From: Chromobotia macracanthus
Lineage: Eukaryota > Chordata > Actinopteri > Cypriniformes > Botiidae
DNA length: 64,000 bases
NCBI GenBank assembly: GCA_036877525.1
Contig: JAZGTH010000107.1
Span: 1,538,501 to 1,602,500, forward strand
Direction of reading: 5' to 3'
In this document: one piece after another, positions 24,495 through 38,800 of the stretch
How positions within the stretch are numbered: position 1 is the first letter of the stretch
Layout: the number at the start of each line of letters is the position of its first letter
Program-made: the position numbers and the translations under genes
The notes under the pieces: generated by a model
Told to the model about the DNA's origin: nothing
The model's input: only the letters and a program-made list of their open reading frames with translations
Database searches by the model: none

Positions 24495-26753
24495 CTGCAG
24501 GGGAGGCGACAGTTCATATTAGTCACACCCAGGTAAACACAACAAAACACATTATAACACAACAAACAAACCAATTATATTCCCTGTCCATAAACTCTTT
24601 AAACACCAGCATGCAGGACATTCTCAATTACTTACCCAAATATTTAGTTACTTTCACAAGCAAAGCTTATGGGGGTATACAGACATAGTTGATCTTGCTT
24701 AAGCAAAAATCAAGGTCTTATCCAGGAAGTAACAGAATTCCACTTCAGAATCAGAAGTCAAAGAGTGAAGAGATACAGTAATATGGAAGGAATATTCTGG
24801 GTTAAATACAACTTAAGCTCTATCATTTGCATAAGTGATGCAATGTTTTATACAGAAAAGTATTTTGACTTGTCACTCAGCAAAATGAAGGGAATTATGC
24901 TACGGTCACACTAGACTTTCAGCATGCAAAAATTCGCCTGCATATATGGTCAGCAACAGGATATTATACTCCAAGCGTGTTAAGATTTTTATTCACATTT
25001 AGGCCAAACTTTAACTTTTTTCCAAACCTGAACTTCCAAAAAATTCCAAAATGTGAAACTTTTCAAAATGCGAAAAGAGTTTTTGGTCTTCACCATGACA
25101 ATGGAATAAAAAGTGTAGTGTGACCGTTTTTAGAATACAATGAAAGCCTAGGAGGCAAGTGTTCCAGTAAACCGTGTCTTGTATTTTTACAAATTATTTA
25201 AGCTAACATTTGCTAAACTGTGCTTTTGAGTTTTAACTGCTTTTCTAGGTGGATAAACTTCTGTTGTAATTCCTGTGACGTTTCTTTCATATAAATTGTT
25301 CTTTATGGATGTTTGTAAATGAATTCAGTGATTTTCCATGGTCGTGTGTAATGATGCAAGTGGCACAGAAATAACTTTACCTTTAAGTTGCATTTAACCT
25401 GGGATATTCCTTTAAAGGATCAAAACAGTGTGAAAGGCGCACACCAGCACCCACAATAACCACACAATGTTTTCCTCATTGGGTGAGTGGGGGGAGGGGG
25501 TCAGTGAGGTGGTCACTTACCTTCCCTCTAATCTTCTACACTCATAGAGTTTGGAGTGAGGGGGAATCATGCAAGACCAAGCATACAAGATATCACATAC
25601 ACAACATGATGATGACAAATACATGCACAGACACACACATACACACAAAGAGATTTGTTTAAGAACTAACTGATCACAAAACTCTAAAATACCAAGTACT
25701 GACTTACAACCATGACTAAACAGTCACAAAATCTACAAAGGGATACCTCATGTTAACTGAAAACTGCAGTTGTTCTATTAATGTAATACACCCTTCTTTT
25801 TGTGTGGTCTTAGTAAGACAGCATCTGCTCATAATGTGCTTTAGGTATGTTATTTAAGTAGTTGAAAGAATTCTTTGGTTGATTTGGGAGTAAGTCAGTG
25901 GAAGTCAGCTTGGCAGGCAGAGTAGATTTGGCTAAGGCCTGGTTGAATGGTTATGATTGAATTGAATGTAATTAGTATCGTTTAGTGTGATGTATCTACC
26001 ATTGTGGCAGGTGAAATGTTATTGGTGTTAACATGAAAAAGAAGGATACATGCAGGGTTGATGTAGAACTGGATGGAATTCTAACTTACAGTGGGCTAAA
26101 ACTTTCCAGGAAAATAATACTGACAATAATATTAATAAAAATTAATTTTTTTAATAATTAAAAAACCCACTGTAAGTTAAGGATAGGCATATCAGCTCTG
26201 TGAACTTGTGGTTAACTTGTGTTTGTGCAGCTTTTAGCTGGAGGCGGAGCACTCACCAATCCGTTACTGTGACTTTTCCTGCCCGCCCCCTCTGTCATCT
26301 CCAGAGTGATGCCACTGGCATTATTGCTGGAGCTGGAGGTGAGAGTGGCACGAGGAATAGGGGTGATGCCCTGCGAGGACCACATGGATGGGATGTCTAC
26401 AGGGTAAGAGTTGCTGTAATAACTGTTTTCAGACTTCCCTCTGCTGAGACATAAATAGACAAACACACACAGATTGTCAAAAAGTGGGAGTTAATTTACA
26501 ATTTCGGGTCAGCTGACCATCTAACCTCACTGATCATATGATGCGTATAGCAAACATGACCAGAATGACCAGCTCAAATCTGATTGGCTGGTTTCATGTG
26601 TGAGTACTGTAAGGTGAATACTCACCTATGAGTCACACAAATGTAGATGAGGACGGCCAGAATCACAATGAGCAGGATTCCTCCTAACACACACGCCACC
26701 ACCACTAGAGCCAGCAGAGAGGCTACACAGAGCGACAAACACAATTACATACA

Positions 26754-26818
<65 letters not shown>

Positions 26819-29800
26819 GCCTGTGCACACCCTGAGTGATTTAACAGACACATAAGCAGATCCGGTGCAATGAATACTGTAAATGACTGTTGCTTTGATA
26901 GTAAAATAAACAAAAAAGGAATTCTTACAGTCATTACAGTTGAATCCAGAATAGCCAAATGGACATCTAAAAAAAGGCAAATCAATGTTAAATGACAGCT
27001 CGCCACTAAACTGTGACTGTTGTAATATTGCCATGACACAAGGGGGCAGTATTTTTCATTACACACAGACACAGTGATCACTCTACCACTGAATTTCCAT
27101 CACCCTTAAAAAGTACACAGTTCATACACAGGACAAACATACAAGGTTTACATAGCAGTTGAAGAGATGATGTGTACTAAGAACAAATGAAATAGGACTC
27201 ACGGAACACATCTCCCATCTTCTGCTTTCTCACCACTAAGGCAGGCTGTGAGAAGAACATGAAGTAATTAGTATAAGAGAATAATCGCATGGTAAAACCA
27301 TGCAAGATGCAAAAGAAGCTGGAGCAAACATCATAGTCTTAGATTAACCATCTAATGCATATCAGATATATATCATTATTATTATTATTATTTCTTTTAA
27401 ATAAAACGAAACACATAGATATTAGTTTTATTATAATTGTATATTTTATGCATCAAAGATTTAGTTTGTTACCATAAACAAATCAACAGCAAGCTCAAAA
27501 GTCACAGCTGATTATAATGCTCACAAAACTGCACTTTCTCTATGTACCTTTACTGCACAAACACTCACCTAAACAGCTCTTGCTCTGGTAAGGATCTGAT
27601 ACATAGCCAGGCCTGCAGGTACAGTTGCTTTGACCATTGTTCGTGTCCTCACACATTGAAGTGGTGACATCACAAGGAGCAGGTTCCTGTGCACACAGAC
27701 TCCTGGCTAGAAGAAAGACAAAGAGTAATATCTTAGGTCCTATAACTGTCCACCATTTTTTTATCATTTTAGTCACATTGTTTTAGCTCACTAATTCTAA
27801 ATGGTCATGTGATGTCACAAATACATTTTTTAAAAGTACAGATATTTACTTTTTTTTACAAGCTGTAACAGTTTTACAGTTTAAGGATATATATAGAGAG
27901 AATGGGGTGCCTCCACAGTCAAAAACAAACATCTGTACTCCTATATTTTGCTAGTAGCACTGCATTAAAATGTTTCAGTCGTTGGTTTATGGTTACGTTT
28001 GCTGACAATAATATAGTTGCAGAGAACATGGAAATAAAATGAATAAGAATAAAGAAATAAACTGAATGCGTTAAAGCTGCTAAAGTTTTAAAAATGAACA
28101 AGGATCAGGTATTAAGCAAGTACATAACAGATTGTTTAAAACTGTCTCCTTATCTCACCCTGATTGGCAACAGTAAGTTTATATGATTTATAATTTGAGC
28201 TGTCTGAACCGATTTTATGGGAAATATCAATTTACCTGTCACGTCCATAAACAGAAAGAAGAAAACCTGGCTACTATATTGTGTATGTGATTTCTGAGAA
28301 TGGTTGAGCATTTGTAGTGTGTTCTTACAGCAGTTGCTTAAAATTTAATACCGTCCACATAGAGAAAATAATTCAAAGTAAATTGCAACTGTGCAACTTA
28401 AAAAAGTGCAATTTTATAGATAGAGTTATTACATTAGAAGTGTCTACTTATTAAGTCTTAAGTCTTACTTATTATAAAGAATTACTGTGAAAGGATGTAG
28501 TATAGTCATGTTTCAGCTTTTAGCTTAAATCTTATCAAAACGTTACAAAACAATAAATTTGAAAATCATAATGCTCATAAACAGCATTTTCTACCCACCA
28601 TCTTATTCATCCAATAATTTTTCATATCACAGAGATAAGTGTGCAGGCAAATCCCAAGATGTCATTTGTTAAAGTTACTTACCTGAGTAATTAGCACCAG
28701 CAAAAATGCCACAGGCTGTATTACTGCATTTACTTATAGCATCTGTTATAGCGTTCCCAAATGTTGTCTGGTTGACTGAAGATCTGAGCTCAAAGAAACT
28801 GTTTACAGAAGCAATTACACTGCCACGCCTGGAAACATTTACACTGAAATTAGTAATAGGTAACTATAATAAACTTTTAGAAAGCTGTTGGAAGAGTTAC
28901 TTACTCTAACTTAAAGACTGTGGATTTGATGTAGTTTTTATTTTGTTCATTCGTGAAAACTGCATTTATCTAGAAGTAACGCAATATAGAACAATATATT
29001 ATTATTGTACACAGAACATAGTAAAAATAAATGAACTGATTAAAACAAATGACCTCAAATAATGTACTACAATATTGTTATTTAAATTATAGTTGTCTTC
29101 ATTCTACATTGCAAGCATTTTCTTTGTTGCACCAAAATGTTCTTTACACATTTTAATTGAAATATGATATGTCAGCACACTGAATTTATGTACGAAATTA
29201 AAGAATTCTTATCAATATTGTTATTCTATTTATTTGGTGAAATTGTGATTTCTTATAGCATATAACGTCCCAAAGTCACCGTAATGTTCTTGATACCTAC
29301 ATTACAACACCAGATTGTAAAGTATGTTTGTGACCTACCGCAGAAATGATCTCAATAGCAAAATTCTTGAATTCAGATGATTGAGGATTAGTCATATTTT
29401 CCAAAAAAATGTGATTCACATGCAGCAGACTAGGGAAGGTTTTAGCTGGGAATAAAAAATAACTAAAATAAGACTTTAAGAGTAAAGAAACAAGTGTTAT
29501 GTCTTATATGTGGCCCTATGTGAGGAAGTCAAAATGTGACTGACAGGATTATCATGTGACACTTACTTTCCACACAGTCATTGTTAACAAGCAAGGTTCC
29601 TGCCAGGCATTGACACATGGAATTCACACAGACACTGAGTGGTGGGCATGGCACTTCAGGACAATTAGCTAGACAAAATAAAGGAAAACAAGGTGTAATA
29701 TCACTCATTTATGACATGGAGAAGGTATTAAAGGCACTTGTGACCGCATTGTATTAACATACACACAGACACAAACATTTAAACACACCTGGTGGTGTTG

Positions 29801-32800
29801 TAGGGTTAGTTTGGTTAGTAGGAGACACGACAGTTCCAGTAGGAGAGCTGTGGACTGTGGTTTGAGGTGGTGCGGTAGTTTTGGGCGATGTGGTAATATT
29901 TCCTTGTGTAGTGTTGGATTGGATTGTAGTGTTTCCTAATGTAGGTATAGGTGGTGTGGTAGCATTTCCTGCTGTTGTGATAGATGTGGTAATGTTACCT
30001 GGTGTAGCAATGGGTGATGTTGTGAAGTTCCCTGGTATAGTGAGAGGTTGTGTTGTGGAGTTTCCTAGTGTAGTTATTGGTTGTGTGGTAATGTTCCCTG
30101 GTGTAGCAATGGGTGATGTTGTGAAGTTCCCTGGTGTAGCAGTGGGTGATGTTGTGGAGTTTCCTAGTGTAGTTATTGGTTGTGTGGTAATGTTCCCTGG
30201 TGTAGCAGTGGGTGATGTTGTGGAGTTCCCTGGTGGAGTGAGGGGTTGTGTTGTGGAGTTTCCCAGTGTAGTTATTGGTTGTGTAGTAATGTTCCCTGGT
30301 GTAGCAGTGGGTGATGTTGTGGAGTTTCCTAGTGTAGTTATTGGTTGTGTGGTAATGTTCCCTGGTGTAGCAATGGGTGATGTTGTGGAGTTCCCTGGTG
30401 GAGTGAGGGGTTGTGTTGTGGAGTTTCCCAGTGTAGTTATTGGTTGTGTGGTAATGTTCCCTGGTGTAGCAATGGGTGACGTTGTGGAGTTCCCTGGTGG
30501 AGTGAGGGGTTGTGTTGTGGAGTTTCCCAGTGTAGTTATTGGTTGTGTAGTAATGTTCCCTGGTGTAGCAGTGGGTGATGTTGTGGAGTTTCCTAGTGTA
30601 GTTATTGGTTGTGTTGTGGAGTTTCCCAGTGTAGTTATTGGTTGTGTAGTAATGTTCCCTGGTGTAGCAGTGGGTGATGTTGTGGAGTTCCCTGGTGGAG
30701 TGAGGGGTTGTGTTGTGGAGTTTCCCAGTGTAGTTATTGGTTGTGTGGTAATGTTCCCTGGTGTAGCAGTGGGTGATGTTGTGGAGTTCCCTGGTGGAGT
30801 GAGGGGTTGTGTTGTGGAGTTTCCCAGTGTAGTTATTGGTTGTGTGGTAATGTTCCCTGGTGTAGCAGTGGGTGATGTTGTGGAGTTCCCTGGTGGAGTG
30901 AAGGGTTGTGTTGTGGAGTTTCCTAGTGTAGTTATTGGTTGTGTGGTAATGTTCCCTGGTGTAGAAATTGGTGACGTTGTGGAGTTCCCTGGTGGAGTGA
31001 GGGGTTGTGTTGTGGAGTTTCCCAGTGTAGTTATTGGTTGTGTAGTAATGTTCCCTGGTGTAGCAGTGGGTGATGTTGTGGAGTTCCCTGGTGTAGCAGT
31101 GGGTGATGTTGTGGAGTTTCCTAGTGTAGTTACTGGTGGTGTGGTGGCATTCCCTAGTGTAGTGAGTGGTGGTGCAGTAGCATTCTCTAGTGTAGTTTGG
31201 GGCTGAGTGGTAACATTTACTGGGATCGTGATGGGTGGCGTTATCATTGTAGCATTCCCTGTTGTAGTTAGAGTAGGTGTGGCATTGCCTGGTGAGGTCA
31301 TTATGAGAGTTGTGGTAATGGATGTGGGTTGAGCTGTGGCATTTCCTGGTGATGTAACAGGTGATGAAGGTGCTGTAGCATTACCTGAGGTAATAAGTGG
31401 TGTAGATGTTGTGGCATTGCCTGGCATTATTGTGGGTGGAACTGTTGCATTGACTGATGAAGTTAGTAATGTAGTTGTGGCATTGTCTGGTTTAGAAGAT
31501 GGTGTTGCTGTAGGTGGTGATATGATAGGTGGAATTGTACCATTGCCTGTTGTAGTTTGAGGGACAGCTGTAGTTGTGCTGAGTGTACTGTTCCCAAGTG
31601 TTGTTATTGGAGTTGTGCCATTGCTTGGTGTTGGAAGCTCTGTAGCATTACTAGTTTGAACTGTTATTGTAGCATTGCTTAATGTTGTTAGCTGTGGGTC
31701 AGTGACATTTTCTAATGTTGTTATGAGCAGATTTGTAGTATTGCTTGTTGTGGTTAGGGGGGCATTTGTGATATTACCTTGTGTAGGTTGAGGTGGAGAT
31801 GTGGCATTGCCTGGTATAGGCAGGACTGACGTTGTGTTTCCTGGTGTGGTTACAAGTGGGACTGTGGCATTACTAGGCATTGTTTGGTGTGAAACATGTG
31901 TGGTTAAGAGTGTTGTGCCATTGCCTAAGGCAGTTATAGGTGGTGCTGTGGCATTATTTGTTGGTGCATTTCCTGATGTAGTTTGTGTTGTAATCGTGAA
32001 ATTGACAGGTGTAGTTAGGGGAGCAGAAGTGACAACCAGTGTAAATGGTGAAGCTGTGCTGTTGCCTAACGTGCTAAAGGTAGGACTAGAGACATTGCCA
32101 CTTGCTGTTGAGACAGGTATAGAAATAGTTGTTGCATCGCTTAATGTAATAACAGAATGATTTGTGGCAGTTCCTGGTAGGGTTGCTGGATGGCTGGTTG
32201 CAGTCCTTGATGTAGATACTGGTAGACTTGTGGTATTGGCTGGAGTAGTCACAGTTGCAGGTGGAACTGTAGAATTCCCTGTACTCAGTGATGTACTTGC
32301 AGCATTTCCTGGGGTAGCCGTGGATGAGCCTGTCACATTGTTTTGAGCAGATGAAGGTGTTATGGCATTGCTTAGTGTAATTGCCCTCCCAGATGAAATG
32401 CTTGTTGGTTCTATATTGAGTATTATTTACCAGAATAAAACAATCGAAATTAGAGAAAATTAAGCACATTCAGAATAATTGTACATCCAGCCTCATTTAA
32501 TTAAACATATGAAAATAAAACAACTTTTAAAGGGAGAAATAATTTGGGTATGGAACAAGAAACAGGAGATGCTGAGCAATGCATATTTTTGTTTTGGTTA
32601 AGTTGTTTTCAGAAGTATGCAAAGCTGAAAAACAAGTATGACCACAGACTAAAAAGCTTATAAGGCCAAAATAATTATTGGTCTTAATTATACAGACTCT
32701 TGCAAACTAATATTTGATGACTGAGTGACTGAACAAACTATTGTAGCTCGGAAAACTAATGAGTCATCATTCTTCAAATATAATAAAATGCACATACTCC

Positions 32801-35800
32801 CAGCAGCACGTCATTAATTTATGATAAGATCCTAAAATGTGCCAAGTAACCTGATTTTGATTTAGTAAATGTAGGAATGGATGTAAATCTGTTGCACGTT
32901 GACCAGTAGGCATAAACAATATAGTTGTGTGGTCAGACAGGCATGGAGCAGGTATGGTGATGTTGAAGCTAATTTTGAACAAAATGTTAGTGCTGCTAAA
33001 TGTCACTTCAAGAGGAACAGAAGATTTGTGGTGGCCAAGGGCACAATAGTTGATTTCCAATAGCTAATAGCTATTTCCAATAATATTAAGAGAGCAGTGG
33101 CCTAATAGTTTTATTTCCTAGCAACCAAAGCACAAACAAAAGAAAACTATTCAATAGATAAATAAGGTATAAAATGAGCTCCAGAACACATACACAGCTG
33201 TCAGGCACATGTTCTGTTGTTGTTTTCTATTGATATTACTCAGAAAACCAAATACAGATACACACAATAATTGTTCTGCAATATTTTACAGCATTAATGC
33301 TAGTGCTGGTAGATGGAACAGAAGATTTGTGGTGGCCAAGGGGACAATAATTGACATGAAGCTATTTCCTATAACATTGCTTGACTTAAGAGAATTAAGA
33401 ACTCTGACTGAACTAGTCTATGTTTATTAAAGAAAATTAAAGTTCTCTTACCACCAGTGGATGTAACAGTGGTTGTGCTTGTCGTAGAATCATTGGTGTG
33501 TGTTGAGTGTGTCATAATAGTCGTGGTTGTATTGATTCCCACTGTTGATGTTTGATGATGCAAAGTAGTCAAATTTGTGTTAGATGAAACTTCCTCAGGT
33601 TGTCTTGTTGTCGAGGCAATTATGCCTGTGGATGTGGAAGTTGCCATAGATGTGGTTGAACTGGAAACCACATTGGTTGTGGCTGTTACAGCTGTTAAAA
33701 CACAGACAACATAAGTAGAGTGTTTCTTAATACAGCACATTTATACAATCCTGGAACACAAATTTCAGGCTTCATTGTGAGTGTCGGTTTCCTGCAATCC
33801 CATCAGGCACTGCTAGTTAGCAATTTAACAGCTAATGAGGCACAATTTTGATCTCAATCCCTAAGTATAGCTCATATCTGGGAAGTAATTTTATTATTTT
33901 TTAGGAACAAAAAGCAATGATATATAGCGACTATCACCTGTAGTGGCCTAATAGTGTTATTTCCTAGCAACCAAAGCACACACAGAAGAAAAACAATTCA
34001 ATAGATTAATGAGGATAAAATGAGCTCCAGGACACACACACAGCTGTCAGGCACAATTTCTGTTGTTGTTTGCTATTGATATTACTCAGAAAACCAAATA
34101 CAAATGCACACACAGAATTAAGACATACAGAAATTAAACACTGCTTGGATATTTGCATAACTGCCTAGTTAGTTTATTACCTTCTTCCACACACATTCAC
34201 ACCCACACAAAAATGCACATAGTCTCTTGTGTTGTGCATTTGAACACATTTCAATGCAAATGTGAAACGGATTAAAACTCAAACTAACAAATTCCATAGA
34301 ATGTCAAATACCAAATTCCACTAAGGTATATGCTATCTAAATAAATCATTGTTCTGTATTATTTTACAGCATTCATTTGAAATATCAAATGTAATGAGCC
34401 CCATCATCAGTATGTCAAGTGTGGACATTTGAAGTTTATTAAAGGTCATATACAGTATTAACAAAACAAGTATAAATAACACCTGAACATATATGAAAAT
34501 AACAAACTTGTGTTATGTGCATTGTACACGAATGTCACAGTATCAGTGTGTACTGTGGAAAAAGCATGACTGTGTGACTGTGAACAAATACACATGCAAT
34601 GCTGCAGGAACACTCAGGATGATTAGCCTACTACTGGCTAATCCTTTCCAGACACAGAGGAGATGAGTGGGTTACATCAGGTCCAGTTCTAGCTCACAGC
34701 ACACACAGGAAACTATGTCATACTGAGGTTGACTAGGTCAAAGTGCACATAAGACTTCACTTCTGACCATAGCAGAGGTCAGATCATATTCTGAATTCTT
34801 CTACAAATCCACATTTGACTAGACAGCAAAGATTGAGATTTGTGTTTTAATCCAATCAGCAATGAATTGTTCACAAATTCTCTCACATGATAATATTTTC
34901 AATTATTTTACATTTATATTTAAATTTCCAATTAAGCATCATAATAAACATTTAAAACAGCCTTAAAATAAAAAATGTTTATGTAAATGTTTAGGTTATG
35001 GCCCAAATCATCAACGCTCGTACACATTTACAATTGTGTTATTAAAAGTCTAAATCAATTCAAACAAGAGGCGATCGTTTAAGGTCAACAACTTTAAGGT
35101 CAATGAAAGTTAGTCATCTGTAGAGTACAAGCCCTTAGAGAGAGCTCATTGTTGGGGTTGCCCTAGAATTACAACTAGATGTTGACAGAAATCATTCATT
35201 TAGGGCAATAGGAGACTATGCTTCTGTTCTGTTACCAGAGTAGCCAATGTCAACACGCTCTCCTTTAACCAAATTCCACCATTGCTATGTACAGTAGGAC
35301 CTCTATTTCCAAACTAGTGTGCGTATGGGTGTGGATGTGTGCATGTGCATGTGACAGGTATAAAATGACCTTGGAGCTTGTTTCACTTCCCACACAGAAA
35401 CACACACCTACCAGATTTACCAATGGTGTGGTAATAAAACATTTACATTTAAATGTTATTTATTCTATTATTTGTTACAACATTACTCTTTTGAACATTC
35501 TAACAGGTATGCATGTTAAAGCCAAACATGTTTCTTTAGACAGAGCACACACAAAGACAGAGGGTGTGGAACGTGGGGGTTGACAGGCAGTTTTATAATG
35601 TCCTGAGGCTGACGTTTTCTGCAGTTATGGCTTGCTACTTCAAAGAAGCAAACTTGCCAGGCAGCAGGAAAAAATGACAACTCTGAGGCGATATCACTTC
35701 CACCTCCCACAGTTAAACACACACTCACACCCAAACTATTATCTATGATGCTGGCTGTTTAAAACACACCCATGTTCATTTTCTCTCTCTCATAAACAAA

Positions 35801-38800
35801 CAGACGTGTCACTTTCTCTGACGTTCTATTCGCCCCTTCTCTCTGTTTAATTATCTCCATTCACTTCAGACATGTTCTTCTGTGCTAAACTAAAGTCTTT
35901 TAATAAAAAATGGCTTATATTGAAGTGAAATCTGTTTTAAGTTATCAGACAGGCTGGTTGTCTGACATGTACATACTTCATGTGCATGTAATGTAATATT
36001 TATTTGTAACTGTAATTTTAAATGTTTTATTTGTAATGGCAATTCAATGTTTTACTTGGCAATTATTATTTGATTATTCTTATTGTGATGAAAATTAATT
36101 GACAGTCCTAATTGCTTTGTATATATCTGTGGCAGGTGCAGTTTGACCCAAATACAGATGTCAACAGTGCTTGTGCATTATCGAGCCTGTTTTCAAGCTA
36201 AAGCAGAACTGTGGATAATGACTGTAATTTACATGTGTATTTTTCTATTCAGATCATTATCAGAAAAATGTTTACCAACTGTCATAAAAGAACTGACATT
36301 GGCAACTTCCCTGTTACTACAGCAATAGTGTTGACCGGAACACTCAAAAACATCAGTCTGATCACAATGTTATCAGTCACTTATGAACTTTCTAGCTTTC
36401 CAACAGCCAAAGATTTTTCCTGACAAATTTGCATGCAATGTTACATGGCACTTTGTGTAAACAGCAGTGTGTGTTTAGTATTTAGCTACTGTCCCTAACT
36501 TATGTGACCATGACATTGTTCCTCTATCTTATCTTTCTTTGTTCTCTTTCATGGCAGAAAGATACTTTCCCACTCAGTCTGTTCCTCCTGCAGCATGGCC
36601 TTCTCAGTATTCATAATATCAACATATACTAGCATTTTGACCTATGTGACTACAGTTTAGAGCTTGAGAACTAGTTAAAAAAACTTGAACTGACCCATCT
36701 AACCACAGATTGGCAGGGTTATACCCACAGCATGGCACCTGCCATGCTCATCATAGCTAATTTAGAATCGGATATGTTCTATCCAGTTAATCAGAACAAA
36801 ACAATCAGGTCACAGCACAGAACTCAGGTCTCACTCTGCACTGAGCTAACCAAGGGAAGAAGGCCCACATAATGAAAGGACTGTTGTGTGCTTTTAAAGG
36901 GAAATCCTGAATCATGGGAGGGTTTAAGATTATTGATGACCCCTTAAATAAGTGATGTTTGAAAGCATTACTGTTGCTATCCAAGCAAACCTCTAAGTAT
37001 TAAACTTCAACATGTAACATTTTTAGAAAACAAAATATCATGTAGCGCTGGACTAGGATGTTTCAACCACCTAGCAACCACCCACAACACCACAGAAACC
37101 ATGTAGCAACTTGATAACAACACTTACATCATCTTAATAACTGTAAAGTAATGCACTTTTATGTTTATCACATGAGCTTTTCAAAAACAAGCAAACTTTT
37201 CAACTTATTGTCGCTGCGGTTTGTATAGCAGTTTGTTTCTACTGTTTAAAGTCCTCCTTCCATTTCCTTCCATTATTTCCTTCACCAGACTCCCTCTTTA
37301 GCCCTAAAATTGGTTGATATTGCCATGGGCAGACATAAGAGGTCATTATGATGCCATATACGCCCGCATTCTCTTACTTACAAAGCTCTAAATGGTTCTT
37401 AGGTAACAGATGGTTCCCACGAGCAGCACTCCTGTGCTAGGACCCAAAAGACCAACCTACACTCTATCACATCCAATCAAAGTCACAGTCTGCATATTCT
37501 GTCCAATTACAGAAGAGGATTTACTGCCTCTAATCCAACAGAACAGCAGAAGCAGAGCAAAGTAGACTACACTAGATGAGAAGAGGCAGAATGGATGTAA
37601 ATATTAAAATATAATGTAAAACAATGTATATAAGAAACATGAGTGCAATTCTTTGTAGGTTCAGATGACCCTTTCACTTCATTTGCAAAGCATACTTTAT
37701 TAATTAACTATATCGGTTGTGTTAGACCCACTTTATCCCTCAGACACACAGATTAGCATTACAGCACTTTGCCTGGATTACAAGAGCCTCCATAAAGGCT
37801 ACCAAACACCTTATTTTACAATCATCCCACCCACATTTCTGTACCTCCATGACCTCTGCCCAGCTCTAGCTGCTGTCTAAATGTATGTTCTGGATTCAAC
37901 TCAGACCCATATCAACCAAAATCAAAGTCATACACACATACATATGAATCACAGGCCAAGAAACATCATATCCTTTTTACTGAATCATACAATCACATTG
38001 GAACTTTTTGGAACATCCCTCATGAATGATAGATGAGTAACAAAAGATAGAGGAAACATATGTTCCATCTCTCTCTCTCCCTTTCAAACACACACACACA
38101 TACTTCTGACACACTACCATGTTATTTTCTCTTTCTCTTTTTCATCTCATCTGACTTGCCATTTTCTATTTGCTTCAATCTCATACAAATCCCATTACAT
38201 CAATCCTACCATCCTGTAAATCTGTATCTCACTTCATCTCTATATTTGAAGGGGTTCCAGCAATGGGACACAGCTAAACTGGTGCCAGACTGAACAACAG
38301 GACATTCCCTCAGGCTACTCCTCTACTCCTGAAACTTTACGTACACATAGGGAAGGAGTTACTTCATTAGACAAAAAACAGCCCTGCGGCTGAGGGTCAC
38401 GTGATGTGTGTCCTTTAGTATATTCAGTGACATTCACACCGGTTTTTTCAAAACTGCTTCCTGCTTCTTTTCGTAGGTGACTTTAATGACTCACGATCAT
38501 TAACGTGTTAAACTAGGTCTACCAGAGTGATGTTTTGCTAAACTGGAGTTTAAAATGTTTAATTTAAACTTATCAGTAAGTCAGATCAGTGAGGATCAAA
38601 TGACTGCTCTACTTCTACAATACAAAAAATGCACCTTTCCTGAAAGAAAGAAATATGACATGGGATAATGTTAGGGTACTAAACTCAAAAGAATTTGACA
38701 TCCACAATCTCAAGTGCTGACTCAAAGTGTGTGCGTGAATGAACTTTCGAGGGTTTCAAAGTCATGCATGAATGTGTGATACAGTGAGTCACTTAAGACT

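Noticed and set aside
26626..27081. Minus-strand 151- and 103-codon frames crossing the CA repeat
   Set aside because: They run through intron, the microsatellite and pieces of real exons 10 and 11. The Cys-Val runs come from the GT repeat.
29881..31206. 441-codon valine/glycine-rich open frame on the plus strand
   Set aside because: It is the antisense of the mucin repeat array. A 33-bp period with no stop in one copy gives a long frame on the other strand automatically.
32767..33060. 97-codon minus-strand frame in a mucin intron
   Set aside because: It has no Thr/Ser bias and no known motif, and exons 2 and 3 join in phase without it.
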